From Lanius collurio (taxonomy: Eukaryota; Chordata; Aves; Passeriformes; Laniidae), in contig JACBWW010000022.1 in NCBI GenBank assembly GCA_020086605.1, positions 6,015,358 to 6,079,357 of the forward strand: a stretch of DNA of 64,000 nt. The letters run 5' to 3'. Of this stretch, positions 37,380 through 50,689 are shown piece after piece (within the stretch, counting starts at the first letter, position 1; the number at the start of each line of letters is the position of its first letter). The notes beneath the pieces were generated by a model. That model made no database searches. It was not told where the DNA came from and was given only the letters and a program-made list of their open reading frames with translations. A program made the position numbers and the translations under genes.

Positions 37380-40300
37380 AGATTAGTTTGGACATAGAGA
37401 TCTTGTATTTTACTTTGAGATACTGTGAGATCAGCCTTGCTGGAAGGAAGGGGCTGTTTCCTAGATGCCAGATCCATGCATCTGAAGTCCAGGACCACCA
37501 TACTTGTTTTTTAACATGTACATGCAGGGGTTTCTAATGAACAGGAACTGTTCATTAAAGGTGAAAATAGGACACAATATTGTACATCTCTCAGTGGTGC
37601 AGCCAAGGCCAGTGGATATCCTGCAAAACCCCAAAAAATGCAAGGCACAAGTTCAGAGACATCTGGTGAAAGTTACAGCAAACTGCTTAAGCTGCCTGTG
37701 GGTTGTGGTGTTACTACTGCCCTGTGCTGCTCAGCTTGTCACATTTCCATCCTCTCCTGCTCTGACCTTTTGCTCAACCTCTGCCCCTTCTCTTGGGCTC
37801 CTGACACTCTGACCTATTCCCAGCAGTGACAAACAGCACATTTCAGCCCCAATTTACAGCTGGCTGATGTCAGGCTTTAACACCTCTAGCCATTATTCTA
37901 CAATCCTGTTGATTATAGAGTTATTTCATGAGAACATCTGTCTTCCACTTAAAACATATCCTCCCATTATTTTGTCGCTCTTAAGACCACAGCTGGAGAA
38001 AGCAGCCACCTGATAGCAAAACAAGGCAACTTTTGAAGAACACTGTAGGAAAGAGGAAGGTGAGCTGTACATCAGAATAGTTACCTGTGCTTCACAAGCC
38101 TTTAGCCAAGAAAAAGTCATTAGTGCCCTGTGGTGGTCAGGGCGTTCTCAGGCACAGCTTGTTCAGCCCACGCAGCTCTCGGAGCCAGCAGGGTTAAACA
38201 CATCCCCCCACATAAATAAAGCTCCAGGTCCCTGTGGCAGGGGGGATCTGCCCCTCCAGCTCTGTGTACGCCAGGTTTGGTAGAGACATCTGTCTGATAA
38301 ATAGCTCATTTTGCAATCACTATCATATAATTTAGTATTTTGACAAGTGCATAAACTTAACATGAGCTTTATATAAATATTAAACAGACTTTCTAAAAAT
38401 GAAAGCTCTGAAATGAACACAGTTCCCTAGGCCTGCCTTAATAATTATTCTGAGGAAAGGTTTTGCTGAAGAAAAAAAGGAAAAGAGATTTCTCTAGTGA
38501 AAGAGCACGGGGTAATTTGGTTATACTGTATCTGTTTTGTGACTGTAAGTTTCAGGTGCTATTGAACCAAACCTTTCTTCCCTTTGTTTTGAGATTCTTG
38601 GGTTTTGTTTTGTTTCATAGTGGGCTTTGTGTTATTTGTTGTTTTTTATTTTAATTTCTTTTACACTTCAGGCTTATCTCTTTCTCCTTATCCAGAAGGG
38701 AAATGTTTACTATAAATTTGCAACAATATCACAGAATGGGATCAAGGCTGAGTGAACAGACAAGAAGATTTAGGACAGCAAATACATGATAGAATTAATG
38801 AAGATGTTCCCTCCTGATGCTCTTCCTGTTGCGATAGCCGTTTCACCCGCGATAGCCCTTCTATTGTCCACCTCCTTCCTCCTGGCCACTGTTCCTGCCC
38901 TTGCTGGGTACAGCTTTGTTCCTGGAGAAACACTTAAAGGATAAATCCTGAAGCCTTTGTGCTGCTTTTTTTTGCTTTTTTTATTTTTTCCCCCTGACAG
39001 ACATTGATTTTACCGAGAATATACTCTGCTCTCAGCACTTATTGCAATCAACATGAAAATAGTGTGGTACCACTTCTGAGGGTACCTTTCTTGTTTTGTC
39101 TCCTGTTACAAAAGATCATTTAAAGTGAATGATACAGCTGAAACCTGCTGCTTAACTCCTTGTAAAAACGTTCTCTTCTTTTTTTTCCCCTTAAATACAG
39201 TATTTAAAGTAACCTTTCATGAGGCCTTCCTCTTGTCCCGATGAAACTAAACAATAGTGGGCTAAATATACTCCTGCTATGTCCTACTAATGACAATTAA
39301 AAGTTACACAAAATGCATGCCTTATTTTAAGGATATTTTTAATGGTGATTGGATAAACAAGTTGTCCAACACAATTGAGAGAGCCAATCTTGAGACTGAA
39401 AATTATGACCCACAAGATCTCGATTCCTAATCCTCCTCAAATTCTCGGTCAAATCTAATGGGCCCTCTTAGCTAAAATCAGTGTGCTTGCCTCACAACCC
39501 CGACAGAGACACAGTGTCCCAGACACCAAAACTCTCAGTGAGAGCCACAGGGTAAATTACAGTTTCTGACATCTGCCTCCACTACTTTCTTGTACACCGT
39601 TTTTTGCAGCACCATCACATTTACCTGTTTGTAGTTTATTTGTTTATTAACTAGATGAGTAAATTCTATATATCCCATGCTTCATTTGATGTTTTGCTCA
39701 TTTCTTACTTTTGTACTATAGGAAAACACTTTAAGAGTAAACTTAGCTCTGTGATGAGGAGCTTTTTTCTCCTCTATAACTTCACCTGTATTGCAGTCTT
39801 TTATGCCTTCATTGAAATCCCTTGCTGATGTGCAGATTCAAAGAGAAAAAAAAATATTCAGGCATCACTTTTATAAAGGATTAAATTCTGCTGGATATGA
39901 AGCTGAAGTTTTCAAAAAATAAACTTTTCCATAGGATTGAATGGCATAATTCTAAAAATGCTTTCTTAACATGGCAGTTTATTAATAATGACCTTATGCA
40001 AACATTGCTGTGGAGCTTATTTTTGTGACACATCAGAAGTAAAGCAAGCCCATAAAATCCAGAATGTTCTATTCTATTATTCTTTAGTATTCAGACACTT
40101 TTTTTTTTAAATTTTAGACCAGTGAGTTTATCAGATAAATGGATTCATGATACCACGTGCTACAGAGCCATCTTCCTTTAATCTGCAGGGCATGGCTTTG
40201 AGGATGAACTGGATATGTGACTGCAGCTCTGTGTCATCCTGTTGCTAACAAAGTAGATGAAGAAAGCCAGCCTGAACTCTGCCTTCAGAGTCTAGTAAAA

Positions 40301-40980
40301 TAAACCTATTATTTAATCAATTTAGTTTATTATTTAAAGGGAGGTGTGAGTTGCTCACCTCAGGTTTAGGTCTTGTGTGTGCTGCTTTAAGGCACAAAGA
40401 GATCTCATCTATGCAAAAGGGTGAATTAACTATAAATAAGTTTCACTGTAATAAATTAATATGCATAACTGCTCCTAGCACCACATTTTAACAGCAGAAA
40501 ATACAGCCATGGGCCCACAAGTTGAAAATCTAGACCAACAGACTGTAAACAGAAGATACTTTGATTTCAAAATCCAATTAATTAAATGCAAATTCCATGA
40601 ACACTTACCAGAAGTTTACAGTTCTTGTGACTACTATAGCAAATCAGTTCTAACACCTACCAACCTCTATTTGACTATTTCTATTCAATGTTACCTTTCC
40701 CTGGTCCTTACACGAATAAGACCCCTGAAGACCCTCATTACTATTTGATGAGAATAATTCCAAATAAATAGAATTTGCATGTGTTGAAGTGCCTTTTAAA
40801 GACAGATCTTTCCAGTAAAATAATATGGATCTCAGTAAAGTAAGAGAGCTCCTAAAATATTTAGCAGTGGTTGTTTTTAAGACCCATCTGAATTTCATGG
40901 ACAGGTTTTATCATGTGTGATTTCCATTCCATTTTCTTCATCTCTGTTATAGCATAAAATTTCATCAAGTGTAAATGTCA
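37380..40980. other. Mixed noncoding stretch, no gene seen
   Basis: Includes somewhat GC-richer patches at 37600-37830 and 38100-38280 with frames of up to 102 codons, none recognisable. No transposon family was identified. Confidence 0.6.
38831..38857. repeat. Short CpG-containing direct repeat
   Basis: 'gcgatagcc' occurs at 38831-38839 and again at 38849-38857, an 18-bp period. The CpGs stand out in a CpG-poor region. Two copies of a short word could be chance or paired factor sites. Confidence 0.6.
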
Positions 40981-40984
40981 GATC

Positions 40985-41580
40985 TTTTCTTTATTATTTG
41001 CTAATGTCATAAAAAGCTGAATTGTTTGCTTTGTTAAAGGGCTTACTGAGCATTGACTTTTCTTTATTTGTATTTTACTACCAAAAATGTTTTAAAAAAT
41101 AAAATAATAATAAAAAAAATCCCATCTGAAATGGAATTTAAATAACAGAGCAAGGTTTGCCATTATCATAAGTGTATAAAGTGCTTTGTGAGTAATAAAA
41201 TGGATCATGGATTCTGGATAATTCAAACTGAAATGTTATGTTCAGTATCAAGATTAGATTACATTAATGTGGTTCATTTTAAATGGTTTAAAGGCCATCA
41301 GATGCATGTGAAAAGAATCTGTATCATAACTTAGAATAAATAGACTGAGACATTTGTTTATAATGTCAGTGCTAAACAAATCTATTACTACATTTCTGCA
41401 TGTAACATTATGTTTCCACTGTTATTAAACAGGCATAGCATGAAGATAAATTATAGCTTTAATTATAAACATTACCTTTGCATATTTATTAATTTAAAAT
41501 GAAACAATGTTCACTAACCTCAGATTATTTATATTTTCTAAAATTTTAATTAACTTTGGTTTATTTATATTACTTCTTTA
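40985..41580. other. Very AT-rich block with many TAAT-type words
   Basis: Dense in TAAT/ATTA homeodomain-like words and free of repeats and of frames over 60 codons. The composition alone explains many such words, so this is only a loose candidate for a regulatory element. Confidence 0.2.
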
Positions 41581-42043
41581 CTGCTGCTGGTCATACATAG
41601 CCTCTTAACTTGTGTAATCTAATTTATCATACTACATATTATCCAGGAAATCATACAGTACTGTTATGGTTAGCTTTGCTATAAGATACATAGAGGGATA
41701 AAAAGAGTTAATGACTGATGGGAACCCCCATTTAAGCTCACTCTTAGATATAAACTCCAGCTTTGCTTTTTTTTTTTTAAAGTTGCACCTGTCTAAACAA
41801 GATGCAAAGAAAACTCTGCTTATCCTGAAACTATTCCCTTTGACACTATGCCCTTGATTCAACATTGGTAGCATTCATTCTTAAAGAGATTTGGGGAGGA
41901 AAAAAAGTCCTTGAAGGACTCCATGTTTATTATAACTCAATAATGAGCAGATAATGGGCAAAAAGGAGGAATTAAGGTCATAATGCAGCCTGAAAATTTT
42001 CTTTGCCTGGTTGAAGTATTTCAGAGGAAGAGAAACTGCTGAA

Positions 42044-42073
42044 GTTTCAAATCCCTGGATGAGTTTCAAATCC
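42044..42073. repeat. Two-copy 19-bp tandem repeat
   Basis: 'gtttcaaatcc' occurs at 42044 and 42063, with the intervening sequence 'ctggatga'. It is a small local duplication. Confidence 0.7.
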
Positions 42074-42079
42074 TTCCAT

Positions 42080-45000
42080 CTTCCAGCAAGGAAATAGGAA
42101 AACAAGCTTAACAGTGAAATTCTTACTGCTGCTTTACAATGAATGTCTTTAAAAGCTCCAGTCAGCCAAACTTAGCTAAAGTCAAACTAGGACTCAGCTG
42201 CAACTCTGTCAGCAAACACCCCATGGCAGGAGGGATGGACAGGGAGGGTTTTGCCTGGCTCTGATCCTGGTGACCTCATTAAGGCTGTTCTAGAGCTTTT
42301 CTCTTAGGATAGAGGTTTATGTATGGCTGGGGAAGTGATCAAGAGATGACGACATTCCCATATATATTCTTCTGAAATTCATGTTAAATACTATTAAATA
42401 ATGGTTTATTCTTATATGGGTTCTCTTTGTCCCATGCATCTTGGAGAAAATTTTCCTAATGTTGGTTCTAGTTTAAATGTTGGGGTTTTTTTTTTAAATC
42501 TTCAGCATTTATCATATTTTTTATAATTATTTTTTTATAAAATAAATTTATCATGAAAATGCATTTGCTATCTTTAATATAAAAAAATCTTTGAATTGGA
42601 AATGTTTTTAAATTAAAGTAAATAACACAAATATTTTGATTGTATTTCTGCCTCCAAAGACAGAGTTGCCTTAGTAACCACAAGCCAAAGACACCAAAGG
42701 GAACCAGCTAAAGAGGCCTTAGGTCAGAATGAAATACTAACACATTTTTAATACTAAATAGAAAGCTTAAATTAAGTTTTACAAAGGCTTTTAAACTCTG
42801 TGATCCTTATCTTGAATAGGCTACAGCATCATATATTCTGAATAAATGGGAAGCTCAATATACCCTGTTTTCTACATGTTAGACCGTTTGGACCCAATTC
42901 CATGAAATTTTACCTGCAAAATGCTGAACGTGGCTCAAATCAGCACCAATCATGTGGGGATGGAGCCAACAGTCCAAGAGAAGCTTCGGGTGTCCTCCTC
43001 ATCACAACCAGCTGCACATGATTAGCAGAACAGTGGGGTTTAGGACTCCAGTCAAGACCTATCATATCTGAAAGGAAATAAAAAGGAACTCCAGATCACT
43101 CAATCCCTTTTACCAGTGATGTAGCAGAACAAAATGGGGTGGGGAAGGGCAAGGGAAGAGGGGCTTAGATTATTTCTCAAGGGCAAAACAGAGTTGGACT
43201 TTGTGGACATTTCCCCAGAATTTCAGTTCTCCAGCCATAATGTAGCTAACTGATCATAAGGCAAAGATTCTCCTGCTACTTTAAGAAATTACCTTTTTTT
43301 TTACTATGACCCCCAATAAAGTTTATTATGCCTTTTAAATTGTTGTCTTAATTACAAATAAGTGAGCCCAAATGTTGTCATTTTTCTACTGTCTGCACCC
43401 AAAGCCAAAATTAAACCTCAGTCTTTATCTAGGACTATCTAAACTTCTGTGTCCTTAAAAAATATACACCATACTGAGTTACAGTCCTAGCAATGACAAA
43501 AAATAACCTTATTAATTATAAACCACCCCCTTTCTAAAAGCTTATCACTAATCCAATCTAAGAGCAGTTGAAACTTTTTAGTGAGATCACATGTTAATTT
43601 TGGATAATCATCACTAAAACTGTCTAATTATTCCAATTCATTATGATGACTGAAACCTCCTTTGTCAGCTCTTTTGACCTCTACAGTTTTATTATTCTTT
43701 AAATCATTTATAGCATGTCTCTTGCCATAGCTGAAATTGTAATTAACCTTAGCAATATCATCAAATGTTTTATCAAGTTCTTCATCCAAAACTTTGGGAA
43801 AGGTTAAGAGTAATAGGCAGAACTAAAAATAAAATGTCCTCAGTGGTGGACATTATTCATCCAAATTTGTTGTGAAATAATTATGTAAAATCAAGGTTAT
43901 ATATGAACGATGTAGTAAGAATCAGCATTCTTCCTTTAGGAGAATATTGTCTTACTTCCTGCATAAGATGACAGTATTTTTAATGATACCCAATTAAACT
44001 CAATAAACCAATTAGCATTTACTCTCAGGGTAATTACATCTCTGGGCTTGACAAAGATCATACTTCAACCAACATGCTAGCGAGCTTAGAGACTGAATAA
44101 ATGTGTGGTTTACCTCACAAGGTCATCTCCCTGATGTTATTATCCCTGACAAAGGAGTCAGCACTGCAAGAGCAGAGCAAGATGGCAAATGTGCACACTT
44201 GTCTGATCGGGCTTTTGCCCAATTTCCTTGATAGGCAAGAAACATCTCCTGGCAAAGCTTAGCAAAACTCTGCACCATTCCAGCCCTTCTTAACAAAAAT
44301 GGAGGAGAAAAGCAATCTAGCCATGCAGAAATTAAAATAGGAAGTGCCAAGATAATGCAATTTTACTTTGTATATGCTGGAAAGGCTGGCAGAGCAGAAA
44401 CAAAAGCCATCCATGCGTGGTGTACCTGGGGAGAGGCTGCAACTGCGAGGCTCTTGTATCTGCCTCAGAAATGGGGAGTTATGCAAGTCTCAGGCTGCAT
44501 TCACCAGCAATTCTAGTCCTGTGCAAACAACTTACAGAAGAGGAAAAGACCAAAATCTTTTGTGTTAATTCAGAAACAAATTCTGCCAAGGTTATGACAC
44601 CATCTTAAAATACATCAGAAAACATTTGAAGATTGAACAAATATCCACTTCACTGAGTCTAGTTCCAATTTCAAACAAATACAATTTCTGGAGATTTTAT
44701 TTAGTACAGATTTTGCAGAATCAGTTTCCTACTAATCAAACACACAAAATGTTATTGCTGAAAGACAAGGAAAAAGAATGATCTTATTTTGATCCATTTT
44801 TGAGGTGGATGGAACCCTCAAGAATGATTTATTACACAGAATTATAACAGTTCCTGCTGATGTTCACAGATGTCTTAAAATACAAAATTGAAAAAGATGA
44901 TAGACATTTATTACTGCAATGTATACAATAAATTTATTTCTAATTTGAAACTAAATTGATCCCAAATTTAATTGTATTTTCTTAACTACTTCACCTTTCT

Positions 45001-45180
45001 CTAATACTCTAATTCTTGTTCACATCAAGAAACCTTAGAAAAAGCATTAGAGAAAAGATAATGCTAAATCTGCTATGACACATTTAATATTACGCCAGAT
45101 TTGACAGCTGGAAAAGAATCCTATTTCCAGCATGATTTTTTTCCATTGAATCTTAACCACAGGATTTGATTTTAAAAGTG
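42080..45180. other. AT-rich noncoding stretch, no gene seen
   Basis: Frames are 75 codons or shorter and lack features. No repeat family or RNA gene was seen. Confidence 0.65.
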
Positions 45181-45184
45181 ACTC

Positions 45185-45656
45185 TTGAACTTCTATGGTG
45201 AGTGCTTTCTATTTGTGAAAACAGAGAAGAGAAGAAGCAGTGCCTATGCTTCTGAACCCCAAACATCCAGGGCTATGTCCTGCTCTGAAACGCATCAAGC
45301 ACCAATTCCAAAGGCTGTTGCCTTCTCCCTGACTGCAGTGAGAGCCTCCCCCGGGGCACAGCCTTCTGAAAAGGGGAGAATCACTGCACCTAAGTACCTT
45401 CCAGGTGTCCTGCTCTCTCCCGTGGCAGCAGCTGACATAAATAAACACAAGATGCACAGGGGCTTTGTATGGAGGGGGGGTGACCTGCAGGACTTGCTCA
45501 AACCGGACTGTCCAAAGGTTGGGGGTTTGTATCCAACATGAGGGAGTAACACTTGTGTGGCTGAGACTCCAAAAAACTTTTTCAATTTCACAGCACATAT
45601 CAGAGATGTTGTTCCACGGATGTTGTGTATATAATCTTACTAACACACCAATTTAA
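45185..45656. other. GC-richer patch with overlapping frames on both strands
   Basis: A plus frame at 45185-45541 (118 codons), minus frames at 45646-45209 (145) and 45591-45295 (98), and a plus frame at 45465-45656 all overlap. Simultaneous openness on both strands indicates local composition. No motif was recognised. Confidence 0.3.
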
Positions 45657-45659
45657 TCA

Positions 45660-47830
45660 GGTCTGCCACAGTACCTTTGCTATCATTTAATTAAATGTGA
45701 TTTGTATCTTGCAGATTTAATAGCTATGTGATTTACCCACTTAACCAAAAAAAGCCAAATATTAACAAATGGTATACTGTGAACTCAAATTAAATATGAT
45801 GGGTTTATTTCTCTGGACTTTTTATTACAACTAAATAAAGCTCACAAGATGAATCTGTAGAGGGAAAAAAAAATGCTCGTAATTATACGTTTCTTGTTTC
45901 TAACAAGAAAAATCAAAACATTGTTGCTGATACAGCTAAAAAGACCTCCCTGAGTCTTACTCAGCCTTACATCCTTAGCACTAGATCTTTTTCTAGTAAC
46001 AGGTGATCCTTTATCTCCCCCCTTTTCCTTCAGGTTAACTGCTTTCAACATTTGTCCAAAAGACTGCAACACATCTCATGACATTTCATAAGCTTTATAA
46101 ATTCCATTTTTCCGTTTTACTTGTTTCCTCTGGTAGTTTTAAATCAGTTTATCTCTCCCACAGAGCAGAGGTCCTGACCTGACACGGACCTTTGACCGTC
46201 ACAGTGCTAACACAAGAGCTCACTTATCAGATCCAAGTGCCTTGGAAACCCAAGGACAGCTGGCACTTACTGAAAATAGGACCTTAGGAAAATTAATGAT
46301 GTTGCACTGAAATGCACAAGGTAAATATTTTGATATGTTAGAAGAGCATATATTCCCATAAACCTCATCTGTATGGACACTGCACATGAGTGGAGGCTGA
46401 GCCGGAAAGGGAGAAGCAATATTCAGTGCCAAAAACTGACTGCTTCCTCTCCAAAAAAAGTTTGATTTTTTTCCTCCCAGATTTCTGTTTTCTGTAATTG
46501 AGTTTTAAAGTAAAAGGGAGATCACTCTGCTCATCCTTGGTCTTCTTGGAAAATTATTGAAAGTCAGTGATATGTGGAAAGTACCTCTTCTGCACACCCC
46601 TGAAGGGGTGGAGAGCTGAAATTTGTAACTCAATTTGTCAAAATTTAAGAAAAACTCTTAAATTAATTAAAATAATTGAGGAATAATATAAATAAAATGA
46701 AATTTTGCTGTGAAATGCTAAGAAGAGGCAGAAGTTATTTTAGCTAGAACAATTTTTTCATTTTCAAGAAAATTAAGAAATAACTGCATTTTTTGCATAG
46801 AAAAGAAAACCTTCAGGGATTTAGAATTTAAGTTCTTATAAGAGCAAGGAATACACAGCATGAATGCTATTTTCTTTATAAATTCCCTCAATTTTCACCA
46901 CTGGAGGAAAAAAAAAAAACATCAACTGCAATAGCCACAGAAAAATATTCCATTTTAATTATAGATCTATACAGGTTCAAGTTTGCTATTGCTATTACCG
47001 TGATCATGTTTGCTAAAATATTTTTTGTCTATCTAAAGGAAATTCCTGGATAACTGTAAACTTGAGAAATTTAAGAGTGAATGTTCACCACCTCCAAAAT
47101 TAGATCACACTCTGGAAAGATATCTGGAATGACAAAAGATAACTCATTTGTAGTTTGATGGCGTTAAGGAATCAGTCTTAATGCATTAGCTGGATTTGAA
47201 ATTTTATATTCCTGCCTTCCTCCACCATCTCTAAGTCTGTGCTGAGGCCAAGCCAAGGAGACACCTTTTCAGGTCTGGGTTTAGAGTTGGAAAAGTGTAG
47301 CTATAATTGACAGAGCACATCCCAGCAGGGATGCACTGGACACTCAGGTATCCATTATTCAGCAGAAAATGGATCTTGCATGTAAGGGCTGCATTTCTTC
47401 TCATGTTCCTGCACTTTCTCACATATATTAAGAGAAACATAGCTACCTGGATAGCCAGTGAGCTGCCTTCTAAAAGCTGTGAGAGATCTGTAAATAGTAT
47501 TTCTGATCAAGTTTTGTAATTGTCAGCAGAGCCCACTGAAACTCACCAAAAATCCATCCAAGTAGTTTGCACTTGATACATTGTGATTTCAGCATATTAA
47601 AGAATGAATAGATTACTGTACTCCTTGTTAATCATTTCTGCTATTTAATTACCCTAATAATATCCTGCTGAGAAGAGGTACCTGGGCAGAGTTTGAATTC
47701 CACTCACTTCAAGAAGAAAAATTAAACTTGCACTGATTAGCAGAAAGAAGTGAGACAGAGGGAGGGAGCATTGAGTGGAGATCAGCAGTCGTCTTTAAAA
47801 GTTTGTGGAAAATATTGGCACAGAGGTATC
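45660..47830. other. AT-rich noncoding stretch, no gene seen
   Basis: Frames are 76 codons or shorter. An A12 run lies near 46908. No repeat family was identified. Confidence 0.65.
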
Positions 47831-47834
47831 ATGA

Positions 47835-48025
47835 GATGGTCTCAGTGGGGAGCACTGGGCAGCCCGTGAGCAGTGGAAAATGCAGTGGCTCTCCATGCTG
47901 AGGCTTTTGAGGACAGATACAAAACATCTGTAAATACCTCCACCCTTGGCACAGCGGGGCTGCCCTTGGGAACTGAGGCAGGGGACCACTTGAAGAGTCT
48001 TTCCAACATAAACTTAAACCATCCC
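47835..48025 (+). mobile_element. Degraded CR1 LINE 3'-end fragment
   Basis: Reading on the plus strand, the order 'gagcactgggcagcccgtga', 'gtggctctccatgctgagg', 'ggctgcccttgggaactgag', 'gcaggggacca', 'gagtctttccaac' and 'aaaccat' follows the 3' region of avian CR1. There the order is '...cactggcacaggttgccc...tctccatccttggag...gcaggggttggacta...ggtcccttccaacc...aaccattctatg'. The terminal octamer repeat is not preserved. The piece is heavily diverged, so it is an old 5'-truncated insertion with no coding capacity. The identification is from memory of the consensus. Confidence 0.6.
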
Positions 48026-48029
48026 TTAT

Positions 48030-50650
48030 TTTAAATCTTTATATTCATTTTCTGTGTATTGCATCAGGACTTGGGTTTGTTTGGTCAGGAGCACCATAAT
48101 GTCAACTCCGTTTTCAACACATACTGACACCCACATATTGAGATTTTCACTCCTCATACAGATGCTGCATGTCTTACCCAGGGTTAGTCTTACCAAAAAT
48201 GCAACCTTCACCTTCATTAAGACTCCTAGTAATATCAATGGGATAAGGTTTATAAGTAGGAAGATGCAAACGTGTTCTTTGTTGTTAAACCTTTATTGTT
48301 CTAGTGTAAACTATCGTGGCACATAATAAAAGTAGTGCTATTAACATATTAACTGGAATATTAATATTACTGGTGTGGTTGTTAAGATTCCAATGGCTTC
48401 AACATTTTTTTAACAATAGGGGTTTTTTTTCCACCAAAAGTGTGCAATTTAACACAATCATTTTCCATTTACAAACAAGTTGCGCATGTACCTTAGTGAG
48501 AAATTTCTTTTTTCCCCAAGCACAGGAAAAAGATCGAGTCCTGATGCTAATAAGGAGCCCCTTGGCTTTATTAAAGATAATGGCAGTCTTGCCATGGGCT
48601 TCAGTAAAAGTAAATACATAATCAAGCTTTCAGTTCAGTGCTTACATGTCCATTCTACTTTTCTTTCTTGCTAATAAGGCATGCTCTAACTCGCTCTATG
48701 AAGTTCATATTTTCTACAAATAAATACTTCTTTGGCACTCTCCTGTAGGAGGGGACTAATCATGGTTTAGAACACAAATTATGGGAGCATAAATAAGAAA
48801 GCATCTCTTTCCCTCCACCTCCTCTTGTTTCATGTTCAAGTTTGACTTTGATTGGAGTGGGATTGCGGTAGAGTTGGACAGTTTACAAGCTGTCCCCAAA
48901 ATCCTGAATGATGTGTCTCTTGCTGAGCCTATGCCCCACAGGATCCGCCAAGCAGACATCACACTAATCCAGTATTGAACTATTCAAGCATGTGGGAGTT
49001 CGAGCTGTCAAGAACTGTAAGAATCATGTGCAAGAAACTCAGCTTTTTCTCTCTTTTTCTCGCCCATTTCATATATGTAACCACATTTATCAATATGTTA
49101 TGTGTTCATCTCACCACTCACCTATTTTGATTTCTTGCTTTGAAGAAGCTGCTATAATCAATCTAAACCAATCTAAACAACCCAATGAGTCTCATATATT
49201 CACTTCAGAAAGAGCCTCTATAAAGAAAAGGCTTTTACAATTCACACACAGAAGGAGCACGAGGGGCGGCAGCTGAAATGGGACAACTCTCAAAGTGGTC
49301 ACAGGCTTCCACTGAACCCTGAACAACAACTAAGCCTCTTTTTCCCAGCATCTGCAAACATTTTCAATATTACCTCAGAAAAGAGTGGGTAGTTTGGCAA
49401 TCTAAAATTTATGCAAACCATTAACACCCCCACATTTCCCCCCCTGAACAAGTTTAAAGAGAGGGGAGGAAAGGTGCCCATCTCGTGCAGTGGGACCACC
49501 AGGCTGTGTCTGGCTCCTTCTCAGGCTCCCTCGGGGCTCAAATGCTTGCAAAAGAGGCAGCACCATTTGGTTCAAATACAGGGTTGGGCCTGGTTTTAAG
49601 GATACTGTACAAAATTCTGAGAGACTCCTCAGAAATGCCTTGACAGAGATTTACTCCTGGGTTACACAGGGTAATCAACCCAGTACTTCTGAGAAAGGTC
49701 TTCAAGAAGGAAGAAAAAAGCCTTAAGCTTTAGTCCATGGTCAGTGTGGAGATGCACTGCTGTGGAGCGCCCAAAAAAAGGTTAAGAAAAGTAGATCAAG
49801 AAAGCAGACATTTCCTAGAGTTATGTGACTCCATGAAAGGAAAACTCCCAGCTTGAGCTCTCTGTAGCAAAGTGGGCAATATCTATTTCAGGAAAATGTT
49901 TTTATCATTTATTATGTCATCAGCAAAAGAGTAAAATAAACTGTTTATTATCATGTATAAAGTGCTTTTGACCAGCCAACTGAAAAACTAATTTCATTTT
50001 CTCATTACACTGCCTCAGGCATCCTTTAACGTCAATTTTTATTACAGACAAAGAAGGGAAATTAAAATGATCAGTTACAGCAGAAGAAAAAACACTTGTT
50101 TCAGATATTTAAAAAGTAGGACTAATAAGCACTGAACCTGCTAATCATTCTTGGTAATTACGATTATTTTTGCAAGAAATGGAAGAGGAGTCCTAGGGAT
50201 CTGTATTTTAATGTCCCAGAAGGAACTCTCATGTGTGGAAGTATTGAGGTTTCCAAGAAAATTTGAAACAGTAAAAGCAGGAGTCTGCAGAGACTGCTAG
50301 GTCTCATTGCACTGGAATAGGAAAGTTAGTTATAGAGATTCTCCCTAAAGGAGAATTAGAAGCACTTTTCTTGCTTCTAGGAGGAATTTATTGCTCTCCT
50401 TTGGGTATGATTAAGGCAGCTCCACCAGCACAGTCACATGACTTCACATCTTCTCTGCTCCCAAAGTGCACCAAATTGCAACACTTTTATGGACTTACCA
50501 AAATGACATCCACACACCCACAAGGGAGGTTGCTGAAGCCCCTCTTCTGCCCCCACCCCAGGTGGGTCACCTCAGCCCTTTTCCTGCACAAAGGGATCAG
50601 AGCAATCCCAGACTGAAAGTGGGAACTCAGGGGATTCCTGGAAGAGACAT
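48030..50650. other. Mixed noncoding stretch, no gene seen
   Basis: Contains a GC-richer patch at 49250-49600 with short frames on both strands (up to 101 codons). No exon-like or repeat features were recognised. Confidence 0.6.
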
Positions 50651-50660
50651 AGGAGGAAAA

Positions 50661-50680
50661 ATAAATAAATAAGTAAATAG
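50661..50680. repeat. Imperfect ATAA/TAAA microsatellite
   Basis: About five 4-bp units with one G substitution. Confidence 0.8.
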
Positions 50681-50689
50681 GCAGATGCC

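Noticed and set aside
38725..38760. 'atcacagaatggg' resembling a CR1 3' end
   Set aside because: Only about a dozen bases match, and the flanks show none of the other CR1 words.
46973..46990. 'caggttcaag' resembling a tRNA B-box, as for a SINE or tRNA gene
   Set aside because: No A-box at the right distance, no cloverleaf and no poly-A tail.
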